57,368 nt of DNA. Origin: a virus. The stretch spans positions 1 through 57,368 of IMG/VR virus record IMGVR_UViG_3300032560_001015. The stretch is one strand, 5' to 3'. How positions within the stretch are numbered: position 1 is the stretch's first letter; every line of letters begins with the position of its first letter. The translations under genes and the position numbers were made by a program. The notes beneath the pieces were generated by a model. That model saw only the letters and a list, made by a program, of their open reading frames with translations, was not told where the DNA came from and did no database searches. Shown in pieces: positions 27,981 to 35,933 of this stretch.

Positions 27981-27988
27981 TATAAATA
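27981..27988 (+). promoter_or_regulatory. T4-type late promoter TATAAATA
   Basis: Exact TATAAATA, 37 bases before the ATG of the holin-like gene at 28025, which also has a strong AAGGAG site. Confidence 0.65.
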
Positions 27989-28024
27989 CTAGTATAATAA
28001 AAATAGTATTTCAAGGAGCAGGAC

Positions 28025-28306
28025 ATGGGTGATGTATTCAAACTCATAGGTGATTTAGGTTTTCCTATCGCAGTGGCGCTAGCAGGCGGCTATTTCGTTT
28101 ATCTCACAATTAAACTATTACTACAGGGTGTGCTAGGCTCAATCAAGGGCATGGCAGGTATTATCACAGCCTTAGATAATCGTGTAAAAACAATGAACCA
28201 TGACGTTATCCGTATTGATACTATTGTAAGTAATGCACTTGGACTTAGACCAGACACTGATCGTATTGCACGTGCAGATGGTAAGACGGACGCCCGTCGC
28301 GATTAG
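28025..28306 (+). CDS. small membrane protein, holin-like (paralogue 1)
   Basis: A 93-residue protein beginning MGDVFKLIGDLGFPIAVALA. One membrane helix (about residues 14-34) is followed by a second hydrophobic patch and a heptad-like tail ending NALGLRPDTD. The arrangement (one N-terminal helix plus coiled coil) fits BhlA-type holin-like proteins. It is clearly related to the protein at 29774-30103: both share GFPI, a short hydrophobic run, an ALxxRxxxxxxDxIR helix and a VxxxLxLR end. Lysis or virion-membrane role is inference. Confidence 0.6.
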   Translation: MGDVFKLIGDLGFPIAVALAGGYFVYLTIKLLLQGVLGSIKGMAGIITALDNRVKTMNHDVIRIDTIVSNALGLRPDTDRIARADGKTDARRD

Positions 28307-28331
28307 CTATATCGTAAAAATGACGCAAAGA

Positions 28332-28339
28332 TATAAATA
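28332..28339 (+). promoter_or_regulatory. T4-type late promoter TATAAATA, leaderless layout
   Basis: TATAAATA at 28332-28339, five bases before the ATG at 28345, so the predicted start site is the start codon itself. Confidence 0.55.
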
Positions 28340-28344
28340 CATAT

Positions 28345-28908
28345 ATGAACAAATATTATGTATATGAATATCTCAGAGAAAATGGCACTCCTTATTATGT
28401 AGGTAAAGGTAGTGGGTTTAGAGCGTATTGTAAAAGGCCATATAAACCCAACGACAAATCTCGCATACGAATTGTTGCTGATAAGTTGACTGAACAAGAA
28501 GCATTTAATTTAGAAGTAGAACTAATTGCAAAATACGGTAGAAAAGATTTGGGCACTGGTATTTTAAAAAACAAAACAGATGGTGGAGAAGGGCCTTCAT
28601 TGACTGATGATATTAAACAAAAAATATCTGTAGCAGGAAAAGGTAGAACCCCTTGGAACAAAGGACTTACAGCATCTACTGATAAAAGAGTAAAAGAAAA
28701 TGCTAAATCTCGTTCTCGTGTTAGATATAGCGAAGAAACAAAAAAAGCATTTATGAAGCCAAAGTCTGAAGAAGGTAAAAAAAATATGTCCGTGGGACAA
28801 CTAGGAAAAAAATATCCTAAAAAGGCTTGCGAGCATTGTGGCAAAGAAATACCAACAAATGCAATGGCTTCTCATATGAGAACTCATAAGGGAGAGATTA
28901 ATGTTTAA
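28345..28908 (+). CDS. GIY-YIG homing endonuclease
   Basis: A 187-residue protein. The GIY-YIG core is YYVYEYLRENGTPYYVGKG at residues 4-22, followed by Arg and a Glu region. A NUMOD3-type stretch (SLTDDIKQKIS, YSEETKKAFMKPKSEEGKKNM) comes next. The C-terminus is a two-Cys two-His finger (CEHCGKEIP...MRTHKGE). This is a free-standing mobile endonuclease of the Seg type. It interrupts the small membrane-gene cluster. Low-complexity Lys-rich sequence and TATAAATA-only control fit a late-acquired element. Confidence 0.85.
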   Translation: MNKYYVYEYLRENGTPYYVGKGSGFRAYCKRPYKPNDKSRIRIVADKLTEQEAFNLEVELIAKYGRKDLGTGILKNKTDGGEGPSLTDDIKQKISVAGKGRTPWNKGLTASTDKRVKENAKSRSRVRYSEETKKAFMKPKSEEGKKNMSVGQLGKKYPKKACEHCGKEIPTNAMASHMRTHKGEINV

Positions 28909-29053
28909 ATTACCACATCAAGTATGGCTAGAGCAACAACCAAAGCATACCCAAATATGGTTAAAGAAACAAGCAATCTGGCACGATGCTGATTTGTTTA
29001 GATTCTTAGTTATAGGTATGTTATTAGGATTTTTAATTGGGCTGATATTTTAG
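28901..29053 (+). CDS. 50-aa membrane miniprotein
   Basis: A short frame starting MFKLPHQVWLEQQPKHTQIW with a C-terminal membrane helix (FRFLVIGMLLGFLIGLIF). Its ATG overlaps the end of the endonuclease gene by 8 bases and a GGGAGAG site stands before it. One of a string of small membrane proteins here; role unknown. Confidence 0.55.
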   Translation: MFKLPHQVWLEQQPKHTQIWLKKQAIWHDADLFRFLVIGMLLGFLIGLIF

Positions 29054-29063
29054 GAGATAGATA

Positions 29064-29642
29064 ATGGCATTAATGGATACAGTAATGAAAATGGTAACAC
29101 GTGAACCTAAACCAGGTGATGATAAAGCTCCGGCCACAGGCGGCCCTAGTCGCAGTGAACGCGAAGCAAAGATCAAAGGACACGCTGGCTTAGTAATTAA
29201 TATTTTTGCTGCCTTACTAGCATTTAACGTTTGGTATGGCGGTGGGTTAAGTTCAACTATTATGAACAACACTATCAAAGCAAACGATATTTGGAATTTT
29301 TATCAAGCAAAATCAATCAAACAAACAGAATACGAACTAGCTGCACAGACTACCTCTGATCCAGTCAAGGCTAAAAAGTTTAGTGAAAAAGCCGCTAATT
29401 ATGAACTAGGTGACGAAGGCAAACCTGCACTGTTTGAAAAGGCTAAAAAGTTAGAAGAAGAACGTGATCATGCTAAGAAAAAATCGCCGTGGATTGGCTA
29501 CGCTGGCACAGCATATCAACTAGCGATTGTTTTACTTTCAGCAAGTATTTTAGCAGTTAGCATGGCACTATTTTGGACCAGCTTTGGCGTATGCGCAGTT
29601 GGCATACTGCTAATGAGCCAAGGTCTTTTCCTTTGGTTCTAA
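29064..29642 (+). CDS. DUF4337-like membrane protein
   Basis: A 192-residue protein with helices near residues 45-65, 150-170 and 175-190, and a charged coiled segment in between. The phrase NDIWNFYQAKSIKQTEYELA is the signature look of DUF4337-type bacterial membrane proteins. It lies in the membrane cluster, with a GGAGATAG site upstream. Function of the family is unknown. Confidence 0.6.
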   Translation: MALMDTVMKMVTREPKPGDDKAPATGGPSRSEREAKIKGHAGLVINIFAALLAFNVWYGGGLSSTIMNNTIKANDIWNFYQAKSIKQTEYELAAQTTSDPVKAKKFSEKAANYELGDEGKPALFEKAKKLEEERDHAKKKSPWIGYAGTAYQLAIVLLSASILAVSMALFWTSFGVCAVGILLMSQGLFLWF

Positions 29643-29643
29643 T

Positions 29644-29772
29644 ATGAGAGTTGCATTAATTTGGATTTTTTGGTTAGCACTGGTGTTTTGGTGGCTGACT
29701 CCTGAGATAGACTCTATCAAAGATAGAGTAGCGGAACATAACGCACAAATTCAAAAGGCGTTAGAGGAGTAG
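29644..29772 (+). CDS. 42-aa membrane miniprotein
   Basis: A frame beginning MRVALIWIFWLALVFWWLTP, one Trp-rich membrane helix with a short charged tail (IDSIKDRVAEHNAQIQKALEE). The stop is followed one base later by the ATG of the next gene, so translational coupling is likely. Confidence 0.55.
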   Translation: MRVALIWIFWLALVFWWLTPEIDSIKDRVAEHNAQIQKALEE

Positions 29773-29773
29773 T

Positions 29774-30103
29774 ATGGATATTGTAATGTTAATCAATAAG
29801 TATGGCTTCCCCATTGTCATGGCAGTGGGCATGGGCTATATTATCAAATACGTATGGGAATGGAGCACAAAAGAAGTTAAGCCTGTGATTAGCGATGCTA
29901 ACACTGTGCTGATTGCGCTTATTGATCGTATACGTATGCTAGACAATGACCTAATACGCTTAAATCAAAAAGTAAACACAGTCTTACACCTACGTGGCAA
30001 AACAATTGAACACGAACGTGTTGAAGCTGAAAAAGAAATTAATATGAAAGTACATAAAGCTAAAACAGAAGACGACCAAGCCGCATCAAGCGGCGAAGGT
30101 TAA
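29774..30103 (+). CDS. small membrane protein, holin-like (paralogue 2)
   Basis: A 109-residue protein beginning MDIVMLINKYGFPIVMAVGM with a helix near residues 8-28, then a charged coiled tail with LIALIDRIRMLDNDLIRLNQ and VLHLRG. Related to the protein at 28025-28306. Ends convergent with the D,D-peptidase gene; the two stop codons overlap by 4 bases. Confidence 0.6.
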   Translation: MDIVMLINKYGFPIVMAVGMGYIIKYVWEWSTKEVKPVISDANTVLIALIDRIRMLDNDLIRLNQKVNTVLHLRGKTIEHERVEAEKEINMKVHKAKTEDDQAASSGEG

Positions 30104-30870
30104 CTTTTAATTAGCTCTTCTGCCTCTGGAAAGCGTGTATGTGCATTGCGACTTCCAAGTAGGGCAATTATACGCTGACCTAACTGCGTATTCATCAGCA
30201 TTACCAAACATCCGCCACTTTGGTGAATATACCCAGTTTTACTTACAATAATATCATCGTCATGTAGTCTAACAATAGGGCTGGTATTAAATGCCTGATA
30301 CCAATGTTTCTTTACTTTAATCTCAACGCTAGGTCGAGTAGCACTGACTATGTTGGGATAACTTTTAGCACTGATAATAAGTTTAATTAAATCGCGAGCT
30401 GTACTGACGTTGGTTTCCTCTAGGCCAGTGGGATCAGTGTAGTGTGTGTTGGCCATGCCAAGATTGATGGCCTTGAGATTCATAGCCTCTATACAACTAT
30501 CAACTCCGCCTGGATAGTTCGCGCATAAAGTATAGGCCGCAAAGTTATCACTTTTAACCATGGCTAGATCAATTAGGTCTTGGCGAGTAAGTGTTTTAAC
30601 ACTATGAGGTAAGTGTGTATGATATTGGCGGGTTAACTTATAGTCTAAGATAATCACGTCATCTAACGGCTGGCGAGAATCTAGCACAACCATAATGGTC
30701 ATTAGTTTAGTAATACTAGCAATAGGGCGTGGTTGATCTGCATCTTTCTCAATAACAACTTGTCCTTGAGTATCAGTGACCAAATAGCTCTTAGCAGTTA
30801 CACCAGCTTGTACGGTAACTGCAAACGATACCAAAAGAAAAAATATAATTTTATTCATAGTTAATAACAT
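30100..30870 (-). CDS. D-alanyl-D-alanine carboxypeptidase / endopeptidase (S11 family)
   Basis: A 256-residue penicillin-binding-type peptidase. Signal peptide to about residue 22 (alternate start at the ATG four codons in). The active-site motifs are present in order: SITK (S52-K55), SDN near residue 111 and SKTG near 209. It would act on peptidoglycan stem peptides in the periplasm. It ends near KTG+45 without the C-terminal domain and membrane anchor of PBP5, like PBP7. On a phage it may loosen the wall for lysis or for export of surface proteins. It overlaps the radical SAM gene start/stop by 20 bases. Confidence 0.85.
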   Translation of the reverse strand: MLLTMNKIIFFLLVSFAVTVQAGVTAKSYLVTDTQGQVVIEKDADQPRPIASITKLMTIMVVLDSRQPLDDVIILDYKLTRQYHTHLPHSVKTLTRQDLIDLAMVKSDNFAAYTLCANYPGGVDSCIEAMNLKAINLGMANTHYTDPTGLEETNVSTARDLIKLIISAKSYPNIVSATRPSVEIKVKKHWYQAFNTSPIVRLHDDDIIVSKTGYIHQSGGCLVMLMNTQLGQRIIALLGSRNAHTRFPEAEELIKS

Positions 30871-32008
30871 CCGTTATGACATTTCGTTTAATTAACTCTT
30901 TGAAGTCTTCCATGTTGTCTGCCTTTGGTGCGCAATACCCGCAGAAGCATATAGATTTTGCACACTTGACCACAGGCATAGATTTAGTTTCAAATTGCTC
31001 TTTAAGATTATTGATTAGTGCTGAGCTATTGCTCAAGTTGCCAATTGGTTCTACTTTGCCAGTGAATGACATCTTACAATCTTTATTAAAATAGACCTTG
31101 CCAGTGGTCTGTTGAACAAATAAGAAGAACCAATTTACACTACAGTTCCAGCCAAAGAATCCCTGTTTAGGCACAAATACCACAGCTGATTTCAAGTCTT
31201 TGTTTAAGGACATTTTCCTACCACCACAACATGCACGACCTTCACAGATGCTTACAACATCGCTGGTATCTGTTGCTATATCATTTAATTGTTCTATAGC
31301 TGGTTGATTATTTTTTGAATTGGTATTAGAAATCCAAAATGTTTTAAACTTTGAATATTGATCAGCGGTGTATGCTAGTTCTGGATTATCAAATGGTTTG
31401 GGTATACATCTAATATCGTGTTGCTTACAAAATTCCACAGCTTCAGATGATTTAATCCATAACTCAGGTACGGTGTGCATCATTACCACACATTTTACAC
31501 GCTTGTTATTGTTCTTTAATTCTAATAGATTTTCAAAGAATATCTTTTCTTGTTTAGGAAGATTTTCTGCATGATAGCTGACTGTAAATTCATCTATTAG
31601 ATCTATTACTTTGCTCCAGATACTTTGTTTAACAATAGCATTGGTAGTGGTGGTAATAGTTAATTCCCATTGGCTGGAATACTTTTTATATTTTTCTCTG
31701 CAGGCAGTGAGAATATCAATGATGTCTGGATGATACAAACTTTCGCCGCCATAGACGTTTAATACTACCTTACGTTGAGTGGGCTTTTTATTGGCCATGT
31801 ATAGGCTAACGTACTCATACATAAAGTCAATAGTTTGTAAACATTCATCTAGCGGAGGATGAGGTAACGAGTTATCGTGCCCTCCTTCTTCACCTATTTC
31901 GCAATAGCTGCAATCCAAATTGCACTTTTTGGTTAGTTCCCAATCTAATAGAAAGGCTGGTATATTATTGGGATCTAGAGCGATCCCAATTGATTTAATT
32001 TCTTCCAT
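30851..32008 (-). CDS. radical SAM enzyme with extra cysteines
   Basis: A 385-residue protein. The cluster motif CNLDCSYC (C29-x3-C33-x2-C36) opens a SAM radical core, with the GGES-like NVYGGESLYHP near residue 88. Additional cysteines appear as CEGRACCGGRK near residue 255 and CAKSICFCGYC near residue 350, fitting a SPASM-like second cluster region, as in enzymes that modify peptides. No candidate precursor peptide is directly adjacent. It overlaps the cyclase gene by one base, so the peptidase, SAM enzyme, cyclase and lipoprotein are one operon. Confidence 0.78.
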   Translation of the reverse strand: MEEIKSIGIALDPNNIPAFLLDWELTKKCNLDCSYCEIGEEGGHDNSLPHPPLDECLQTIDFMYEYVSLYMANKKPTQRKVVLNVYGGESLYHPDIIDILTACREKYKKYSSQWELTITTTTNAIVKQSIWSKVIDLIDEFTVSYHAENLPKQEKIFFENLLELKNNNKRVKCVVMMHTVPELWIKSSEAVEFCKQHDIRCIPKPFDNPELAYTADQYSKFKTFWISNTNSKNNQPAIEQLNDIATDTSDVVSICEGRACCGGRKMSLNKDLKSAVVFVPKQGFFGWNCSVNWFFLFVQQTTGKVYFNKDCKMSFTGKVEPIGNLSNSSALINNLKEQFETKSMPVVKCAKSICFCGYCAPKADNMEDFKELIKRNVITDVINYE

Positions 32009-34032
32009 TATTTGCTCGTAGCGTGATAAGTGCCGTCCCAGTTAGCTGGAACTCCCTCTTCAAGACGCTCAATCATCTTGTGATAGTATTCTTTAATTTC
32101 TACAGTTGGATCAGCTTCTAGTTCACGTGCCCATTTAAGTGCGGCAACCCAATTGCCACGTAGATATTCTTTCTTATATTCTTCGTGTTTGTATGCGACT
32201 GTATGACCCACAGCATAGATATCTAAGCCGATGGTTTTGCCTTTAACAGCAATGTTGTCTAACCATACCACAGGGAAGTCATCTTTACAATACTCAGCAG
32301 TCTTAGGTCCAATGATTAGTAATACACCATAGGCCTTAGTTTGTCCTTCTAAACGTGCCGCAGTGCTGACACTATCACCTAAGACATCATAGCCAAACTT
32401 ACTTTTAGCACCAATGTTACCAATTAAAGTTTCACCTGTGTTAACACCAGCACCCATGCCCACTGGTGGACGACCTTTGGCTGTTAGTTCCTTGTTGAAA
32501 TCAGCAATGGCATCAATCATTTCTAGTGCTGTACGTACCGCAGTCTTGGCATGGTTAGCATCATCCAATGGAGCACCATGAACGTGCAGGCTGGCATCAC
32601 CAATGAACTTGATCAGTGTACCGTCATTCTTAAGCACAGGAATACTCAGTGCTGTCATGTAGTCGTTCATGATCTGTGTAAGTCCTTCTACATCATCACC
32701 AAACGATTCGCCTAGGGTAGTAAACCCACGCAGGTCTGTCATGACAATTGATAGTTCTTTACGCTCACCACCTAGTTTGATCAGCTCTGGATTCTTTTGC
32801 AAGCGTTCTACTATAGTAGGATTAACATAGCTGCCAAACTGTTTCTTGATCTGTTGTTTCTGTAAGAATTCACTAACAAACTTAACACCATAAGCGTGTA
32901 GCATAACAAGAACTACACCTGCTGTAGGCACAATAGCATCTATTAAGAACTTGTAGTGCGCAAACACATACATGCTTGCTGGAATTAAACTAGCAGTTAA
33001 TACAACACCTACACCTAGGCCAACATATACCCAACGTGATAATATTAGGATAATAAGTGAGATAACTACAAGTGCTAATAGTTCAGCACCAGGAGCCCAA
33101 TCAGGACGTTCAATATTTACATTGTTAGCCAGCGTAGCAACTACAGCGGCCTGCATGTCTTGTGGCCAAACACTGCCTTTTGATGTTGCTACTGGATTAC
33201 CAATACCTGCGGCACTGGTACCTACAATAACAATACCTTTCTTAAAGTCTTTAGGTAGGTTAACTGCTGATACAGGAATACTCTGTTGACTCCAGTCTAC
33301 CCAGATACGACCTAGGCTGTCTGTACTAATAGGACGGAAGCTAGGCACACGCATTTTCTCAACGCCATTCTCATTTAGCTTAACTTGGAATGTGTCATCA
33401 TTACTAATAACACGCAGTACTTCTAAAGGAACGCTGGGATATAAGCCACCATTATAGCCCACAAACAATGGCAAGCGACGATTAACACCATCAATCTCTG
33501 GCATAGTGTTAGCAATACCAACACCAATGGCATTATTTTCTAATTCTGGAATGTTGGCAATAATGCCTGGATAGTTAATGATAGTATCTAAATAGTCTGC
33601 ACCAATTACAGCACTACCTGGTTTGCGTGGAATATTCTTGCTGGTCTGTGCGGGCATGTTAGTAAGAATAACATTAGCCTGTGTTCTTAACACTGTGGCT
33701 AGTGTTGCATCGCCACCTTGGCGATCCTTTTCTGGCATTAATACGTCCCAAACAACTAGGCCAGCATTGTGGGCGTATATTTGATCAATTAGATTAGCAT
33801 AGATGTCACGCTTAAATGGCCATTGACCATAACGGTCTATGGTAGCTTCATCTATGTTTACAGTATAGATATTATTTTGAGTAGGCTTCTGATTGGTAAT
33901 AAGTGTGTCAAAGTATCGGAGCCTAACACTTTCTACAAATGTAGGTCCTTGAAACACTACAGCTACAATAAGAGCTAGAGTAATGAGAGCAGTCCATGGA
34001 CTGACTAAGATTTTCTTAAGTTTGTTTTTCAT
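32008..34032 (-). CDS. CHASE2-domain membrane adenylyl cyclase
   Basis: A 674-residue membrane protein. One N-terminal helix (14-33), an extracytoplasmic CHASE2-type sensor (about 35-305), three helices (about 315-385) and a C-terminal class III cyclase (425-610). The catalytic domain has metal Asp433 (TDLRGFT) and Asp479 (KFIGDASLHVHGAP), Lys475 and Asp549 that select adenine, and Arg560. The usual transition-state Asn is Ser556 in GDSVSTAARLEG, so activity may be reduced or regulated differently. It would make cAMP when its sensor is occupied. Ends 1 base into the radical SAM gene and starts in the lipoprotein stop. A membrane cyclase is very uncommon in phage. Confidence 0.9.
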   Translation of the reverse strand: MKNKLKKILVSPWTALITLALIVAVVFQGPTFVESVRLRYFDTLITNQKPTQNNIYTVNIDEATIDRYGQWPFKRDIYANLIDQIYAHNAGLVVWDVLMPEKDRQGGDATLATVLRTQANVILTNMPAQTSKNIPRKPGSAVIGADYLDTIINYPGIIANIPELENNAIGVGIANTMPEIDGVNRRLPLFVGYNGGLYPSVPLEVLRVISNDDTFQVKLNENGVEKMRVPSFRPISTDSLGRIWVDWSQQSIPVSAVNLPKDFKKGIVIVGTSAAGIGNPVATSKGSVWPQDMQAAVVATLANNVNIERPDWAPGAELLALVVISLIILILSRWVYVGLGVGVVLTASLIPASMYVFAHYKFLIDAIVPTAGVVLVMLHAYGVKFVSEFLQKQQIKKQFGSYVNPTIVERLQKNPELIKLGGERKELSIVMTDLRGFTTLGESFGDDVEGLTQIMNDYMTALSIPVLKNDGTLIKFIGDASLHVHGAPLDDANHAKTAVRTALEMIDAIADFNKELTAKGRPPVGMGAGVNTGETLIGNIGAKSKFGYDVLGDSVSTAARLEGQTKAYGVLLIIGPKTAEYCKDDFPVVWLDNIAVKGKTIGLDIYAVGHTVAYKHEEYKKEYLRGNWVAALKWARELEADPTVEIKEYYHKMIERLEEGVPANWDGTYHATSK

Positions 34033-34241
34033 CTTTCTAATATACTTCCTCTAAATGGGCTAGCACAGACTTTTGGGGGTGATTGATAATCTTCTGGCCA
34101 TATTTCTTCTGGTGGTACGTACAATGTGTACGCTGGTTTATTTGGTGTTGTTTCAACTTGCTTATTATTTTTTGCGGGAGTAGGCTGGACAGCACAGCCT
34201 GTGATTAGTAGTACTACTAGAAATGATGTCGTTGGATTCAT
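34029..34241 (-). CDS. small lipoprotein
   Basis: A 70-residue protein with a lipobox (VVLLITGC, acylated Cys about residue 16) and a proline-rich mature part (TPNKPAYTLYVPPEEIWPED). It overlaps the cyclase start by 4 bases. The promoter TATAAATA ends 5 bases before the ATG, so the message may be leaderless. A role as periplasmic partner of the CHASE2 sensor is inference. Confidence 0.65.
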   Translation of the reverse strand: MNPTTSFLVVLLITGCAVQPTPAKNNKQVETTPNKPAYTLYVPPEEIWPEDYQSPPKVCASPFRGSILER

Positions 34242-34246
34242 ATTAA

Positions 34247-34254
34247 TATTTATA
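34247..34254 (-). promoter_or_regulatory. T4-type late promoter TATAAATA, leaderless layout
   Basis: TATAAATA then TTAAT then ATG of the lipoprotein gene. Late transcription of lipoprotein, cyclase, radical SAM and D,D-peptidase genes is predicted. Confidence 0.6.
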
Positions 34255-34255
34255 T

Positions 34256-34349
34256 TGGCGGAGAGCGAGGGATTCGAACCCTCGATACAGGTTTAAGCCC
34301 GTATGCTTCCTTAGCAGGGAAGTGCCTTCGACCACTCGGCCAGCTCTCC
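34256..34349 (-). tRNA. tRNA-Ser(GCU)
   Basis: Full class II cloverleaf with long variable arm; anticodon GCT in the loop CTGCTAA; acceptor GGAGAGC/GCTCTCC; G73 and CCA encoded. Confidence 0.95.
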
Positions 34350-34355
34350 AATTCT

Positions 34356-34430
34356 TGGTGCTGGATGTCGGGATTGAACTGACGACCTACCGCTTACAAG
34401 GCGGTTGCTCTACCACTGAGCTAATCCAGC
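34356..34430 (-). tRNA. tRNA-Thr(UGU)
   Basis: Acceptor GCTGGAT/ATCCAGC, anticodon stem ACCGC/GCGGT with loop CTTGTAA (TGT), A73, CCA encoded. Confidence 0.95.
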
Positions 34431-34437
34431 AATTTAA

Positions 34438-34522
34438 TGGTGCCCCAAGAGAGACTTGAACTCTCACACCTTTCGGTACTTGCTTCTAAGACAAGCGTGT
34501 CTGCCAATTCCACCATCGGGGC
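34438..34522 (-). tRNA. tRNA-Leu(UAG)
   Basis: Class II tRNA with long variable arm, loop CTTAGAA (anticodon TAG), CCA encoded. The only Leu gene recognised in the array. Confidence 0.94.
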
Positions 34523-34527
34523 AATAT

Positions 34528-34980
34528 TTAAACTGTTTCTTTTTTCTTTCTACCACCCTTACGATTAAGGGCAATTTTTCTTTTATGTTCTTCTGATTTA
34601 GGTTTACCTTTATTACCTGACCCATTGGTATTACCTTTTTTATTTTTACCATTCATTTTACAGGCTTCTTCATACCCATATTTGGCAACCATTCTATCCC
34701 AAGGACTATTATCTTTGCCCTGATCTATTCTATTTTCTTGTGCAGTGCCCCAATATAAATGTTTTGGGTTACTACACTTTTCATTGTTACAGGCATGGCA
34801 TATATGTATTTTATGTCCACTTGGGATACTCGTATCTAATACATGGGCCATTAGCCCTTTACAATAACTAGATAATCCACCTTTTTGTGGGCCACCTCTT
34901 TCTATGCAAGACTCCGTTAAAACTAAGTGTTGTTGCCTTGCTTCTTTAGATTGTTTAATATACTCTTCTATTAATAACAT
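34528..34980 (-). CDS. HNH endonuclease with NUMOD3 motif
   Basis: A 150-residue protein inside the tRNA array. The HNH core is HICHACNNEKCSNPKHLYWGTAQEN (two Cys pairs around the fold, Asn-His pair), followed by a Lys/Gly-rich NUMOD3 segment (NKGKPKSEEHKRKIALNRKG). An AAGGAG site precedes the ATG. A free-standing mobile nuclease lodged between tRNA-Leu and tRNA-Glu; its likely target is the matching tRNA intergenic region in related phages. Confidence 0.82.
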   Translation of the reverse strand: MLLIEEYIKQSKEARQQHLVLTESCIERGGPQKGGLSSYCKGLMAHVLDTSIPSGHKIHICHACNNEKCSNPKHLYWGTAQENRIDQGKDNSPWDRMVAKYGYEEACKMNGKNKKGNTNGSGNKGKPKSEEHKRKIALNRKGGRKKKETV

Positions 34981-35051
34981 TTTATATCTCCTTATGTTTA
35001 TTTAGCTAAACACATTGAAAAATGTCATTTATTGTAATTACCAAAATTAAT

Positions 35052-35127
35052 TGGTACATCTAACGAGATTCGAACTCGTGTTCCCGCCGTGAAAGGGCGG
35101 TGTCCTAGGCCTCTAGACGATAGATGC
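35052..35127 (-). tRNA. tRNA-Glu(UUC) copy 1
   Basis: Loop CTTTCAC (anticodon TTC), acceptor GCATCTA/TAGATGT with a G-U first pair, A73, CCA encoded. A second Glu gene lies at 41278. Confidence 0.94.
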
Positions 35128-35341
35128 ATTGTGTCCTGCTACCAGCACTACCTGGCCCAGAACTGAGCGGTTACTCTGTCCGTCTGTTTGCTTTGTGGTT
35201 AAAAACAGCAAAACACCCACGATACTTTCAAGGCTCCCGGCAATGGGACTTAGAGGTAGTCGCTAAACTTTATCGTGCGCACCCTGGCGTTATGGTATCA
35301 CCAATGACCCACTTTCTTTAAGGAAAAGTGTAACCTAGTGT
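35128..35341. other. non-coding spacer in tRNA array
   Basis: No convincing gene. Small hairpins can form, including CACTTTTCCTT/AAGAAAGTG-type pairing near 35310-35332. It may be leader or processing RNA between tRNA-Glu and tRNA-Met. A short plus-strand frame here has no ribosome site and is not annotated. Confidence 0.4.
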
Positions 35342-35416
35342 TGGTTGCGGTCGCAGGACTCGAACCTGGTCTCCAGCTTATGAGGCTGGCGAGCTGCCAA
35401 TTGCTCCACCACCGCT
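35342..35416 (-). tRNA. tRNA-Met(CAU), initiator-like, odd acceptor
   Basis: Loop CTCATAA in stem CCAGC/GCTGG. The D-arm wording GGTGGAGCA...TTGGCAGCTCG closely follows bacterial initiator tRNA. With a CCA end, positions 1 and 72 are A and A (unpaired, as initiators need) and there is one further mismatch near 7-66. The three G-C anticodon-stem pairs of normal initiators are missing. Initiator identity is an inference. Confidence 0.8.
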
Positions 35417-35422
35417 ATCAAC

Positions 35423-35662
35423 TTAAACGTTATTAACCCTAAGGTTAAGAACAAAATTCTCTACTAATAACTTAGTTACTGTGGCTAACAGTATTGCTTC
35501 ACCATCAGCACTATTGGTAAATTCTTCATACACTTCATAGGCTTGACTGCCAACGATTTGATAGATTCTATCTTTTTCTAAAGGCAGGCCTTCCCAATCA
35601 ATCATATCACTGAGCTCTACTTCTTTGGCCAGTTCAATAATCTCTTCTTGCGTATATTTCAT
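35423..35662 (-). CDS. 79-aa acidic hypothetical protein
   Basis: A small acidic, helical protein (MKYTQEEIIELAKEVELSDM...) sitting between tRNA genes in the same direction. No family recognised. Ends NFVLNLRVNNV. Confidence 0.55.
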   Translation of the reverse strand: MKYTQEEIIELAKEVELSDMIDWEGLPLEKDRIYQIVGSQAYEVYEEFTNSADGEAILLATVTKLLVENFVLNLRVNNV

Positions 35663-35698
35663 ATTATACTGCCTTTTAGTGACTATGTCAAATACTTA

Positions 35699-35773
35699 TG
35701 GTCCGGCGTGAGGGAATCGAACCCCCAACTAGGGAGTAGAAATCCCCTGTTATATCCATTTAACTAACACCGG
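35699..35773 (-). tRNA. tRNA-Arg(UCU)
   Basis: Loop TTTCTAC (anticodon TCT), acceptor CCGGTGT/ACGCCGG, A73, CCA encoded. Reads the rare AGA/AGG codons. Confidence 0.94.
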
Positions 35774-35775
35774 TT

Positions 35776-35852
35776 TGGTGGGCCCACCTGGACTTGAACC
35801 AGGAATCTCCAAATTATGAGTTTGTTGCTTCAACCAATTAAGCTATAGGCCC
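35776..35852 (-). tRNA. tRNA with CAU anticodon, probable tRNA-Ile2 (lysidine type)
   Basis: Loop CTCATAA, acceptor GGGCCTA/TGGGCCC, T arm CTGGTTCAAGTCCAG identical in style to bacterial tRNA-Ile2. If modified by host TilS it would read AUA; otherwise it is an elongator Met. Confidence 0.85.
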
Positions 35853-35859
35853 TGTAAAA

Positions 35860-35933
35860 TGGAGCGGGATAAGGGAATCGAACCCTCACCAAAAGATTGG
35901 AAATCTCTTGTTCTGCCATTAAACTAATCCCGC
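35860..35933 (-). tRNA. tRNA-Gly(UCC)
   Basis: Loop TTTCCAA (anticodon TCC), acceptor GCGGGAT/ATCCCGC, T73, CCA encoded. First gene after the array promoter at 35953. Confidence 0.95.

Noticed and set aside
34464-34652. 62-codon minus frame at tRNA-Leu
   Set aside because: Overlaps a tRNA and the HNH gene in another frame.
35124-35321. 65-codon plus-strand frame
   Set aside because: Begins inside tRNA-Glu and has no start signal.
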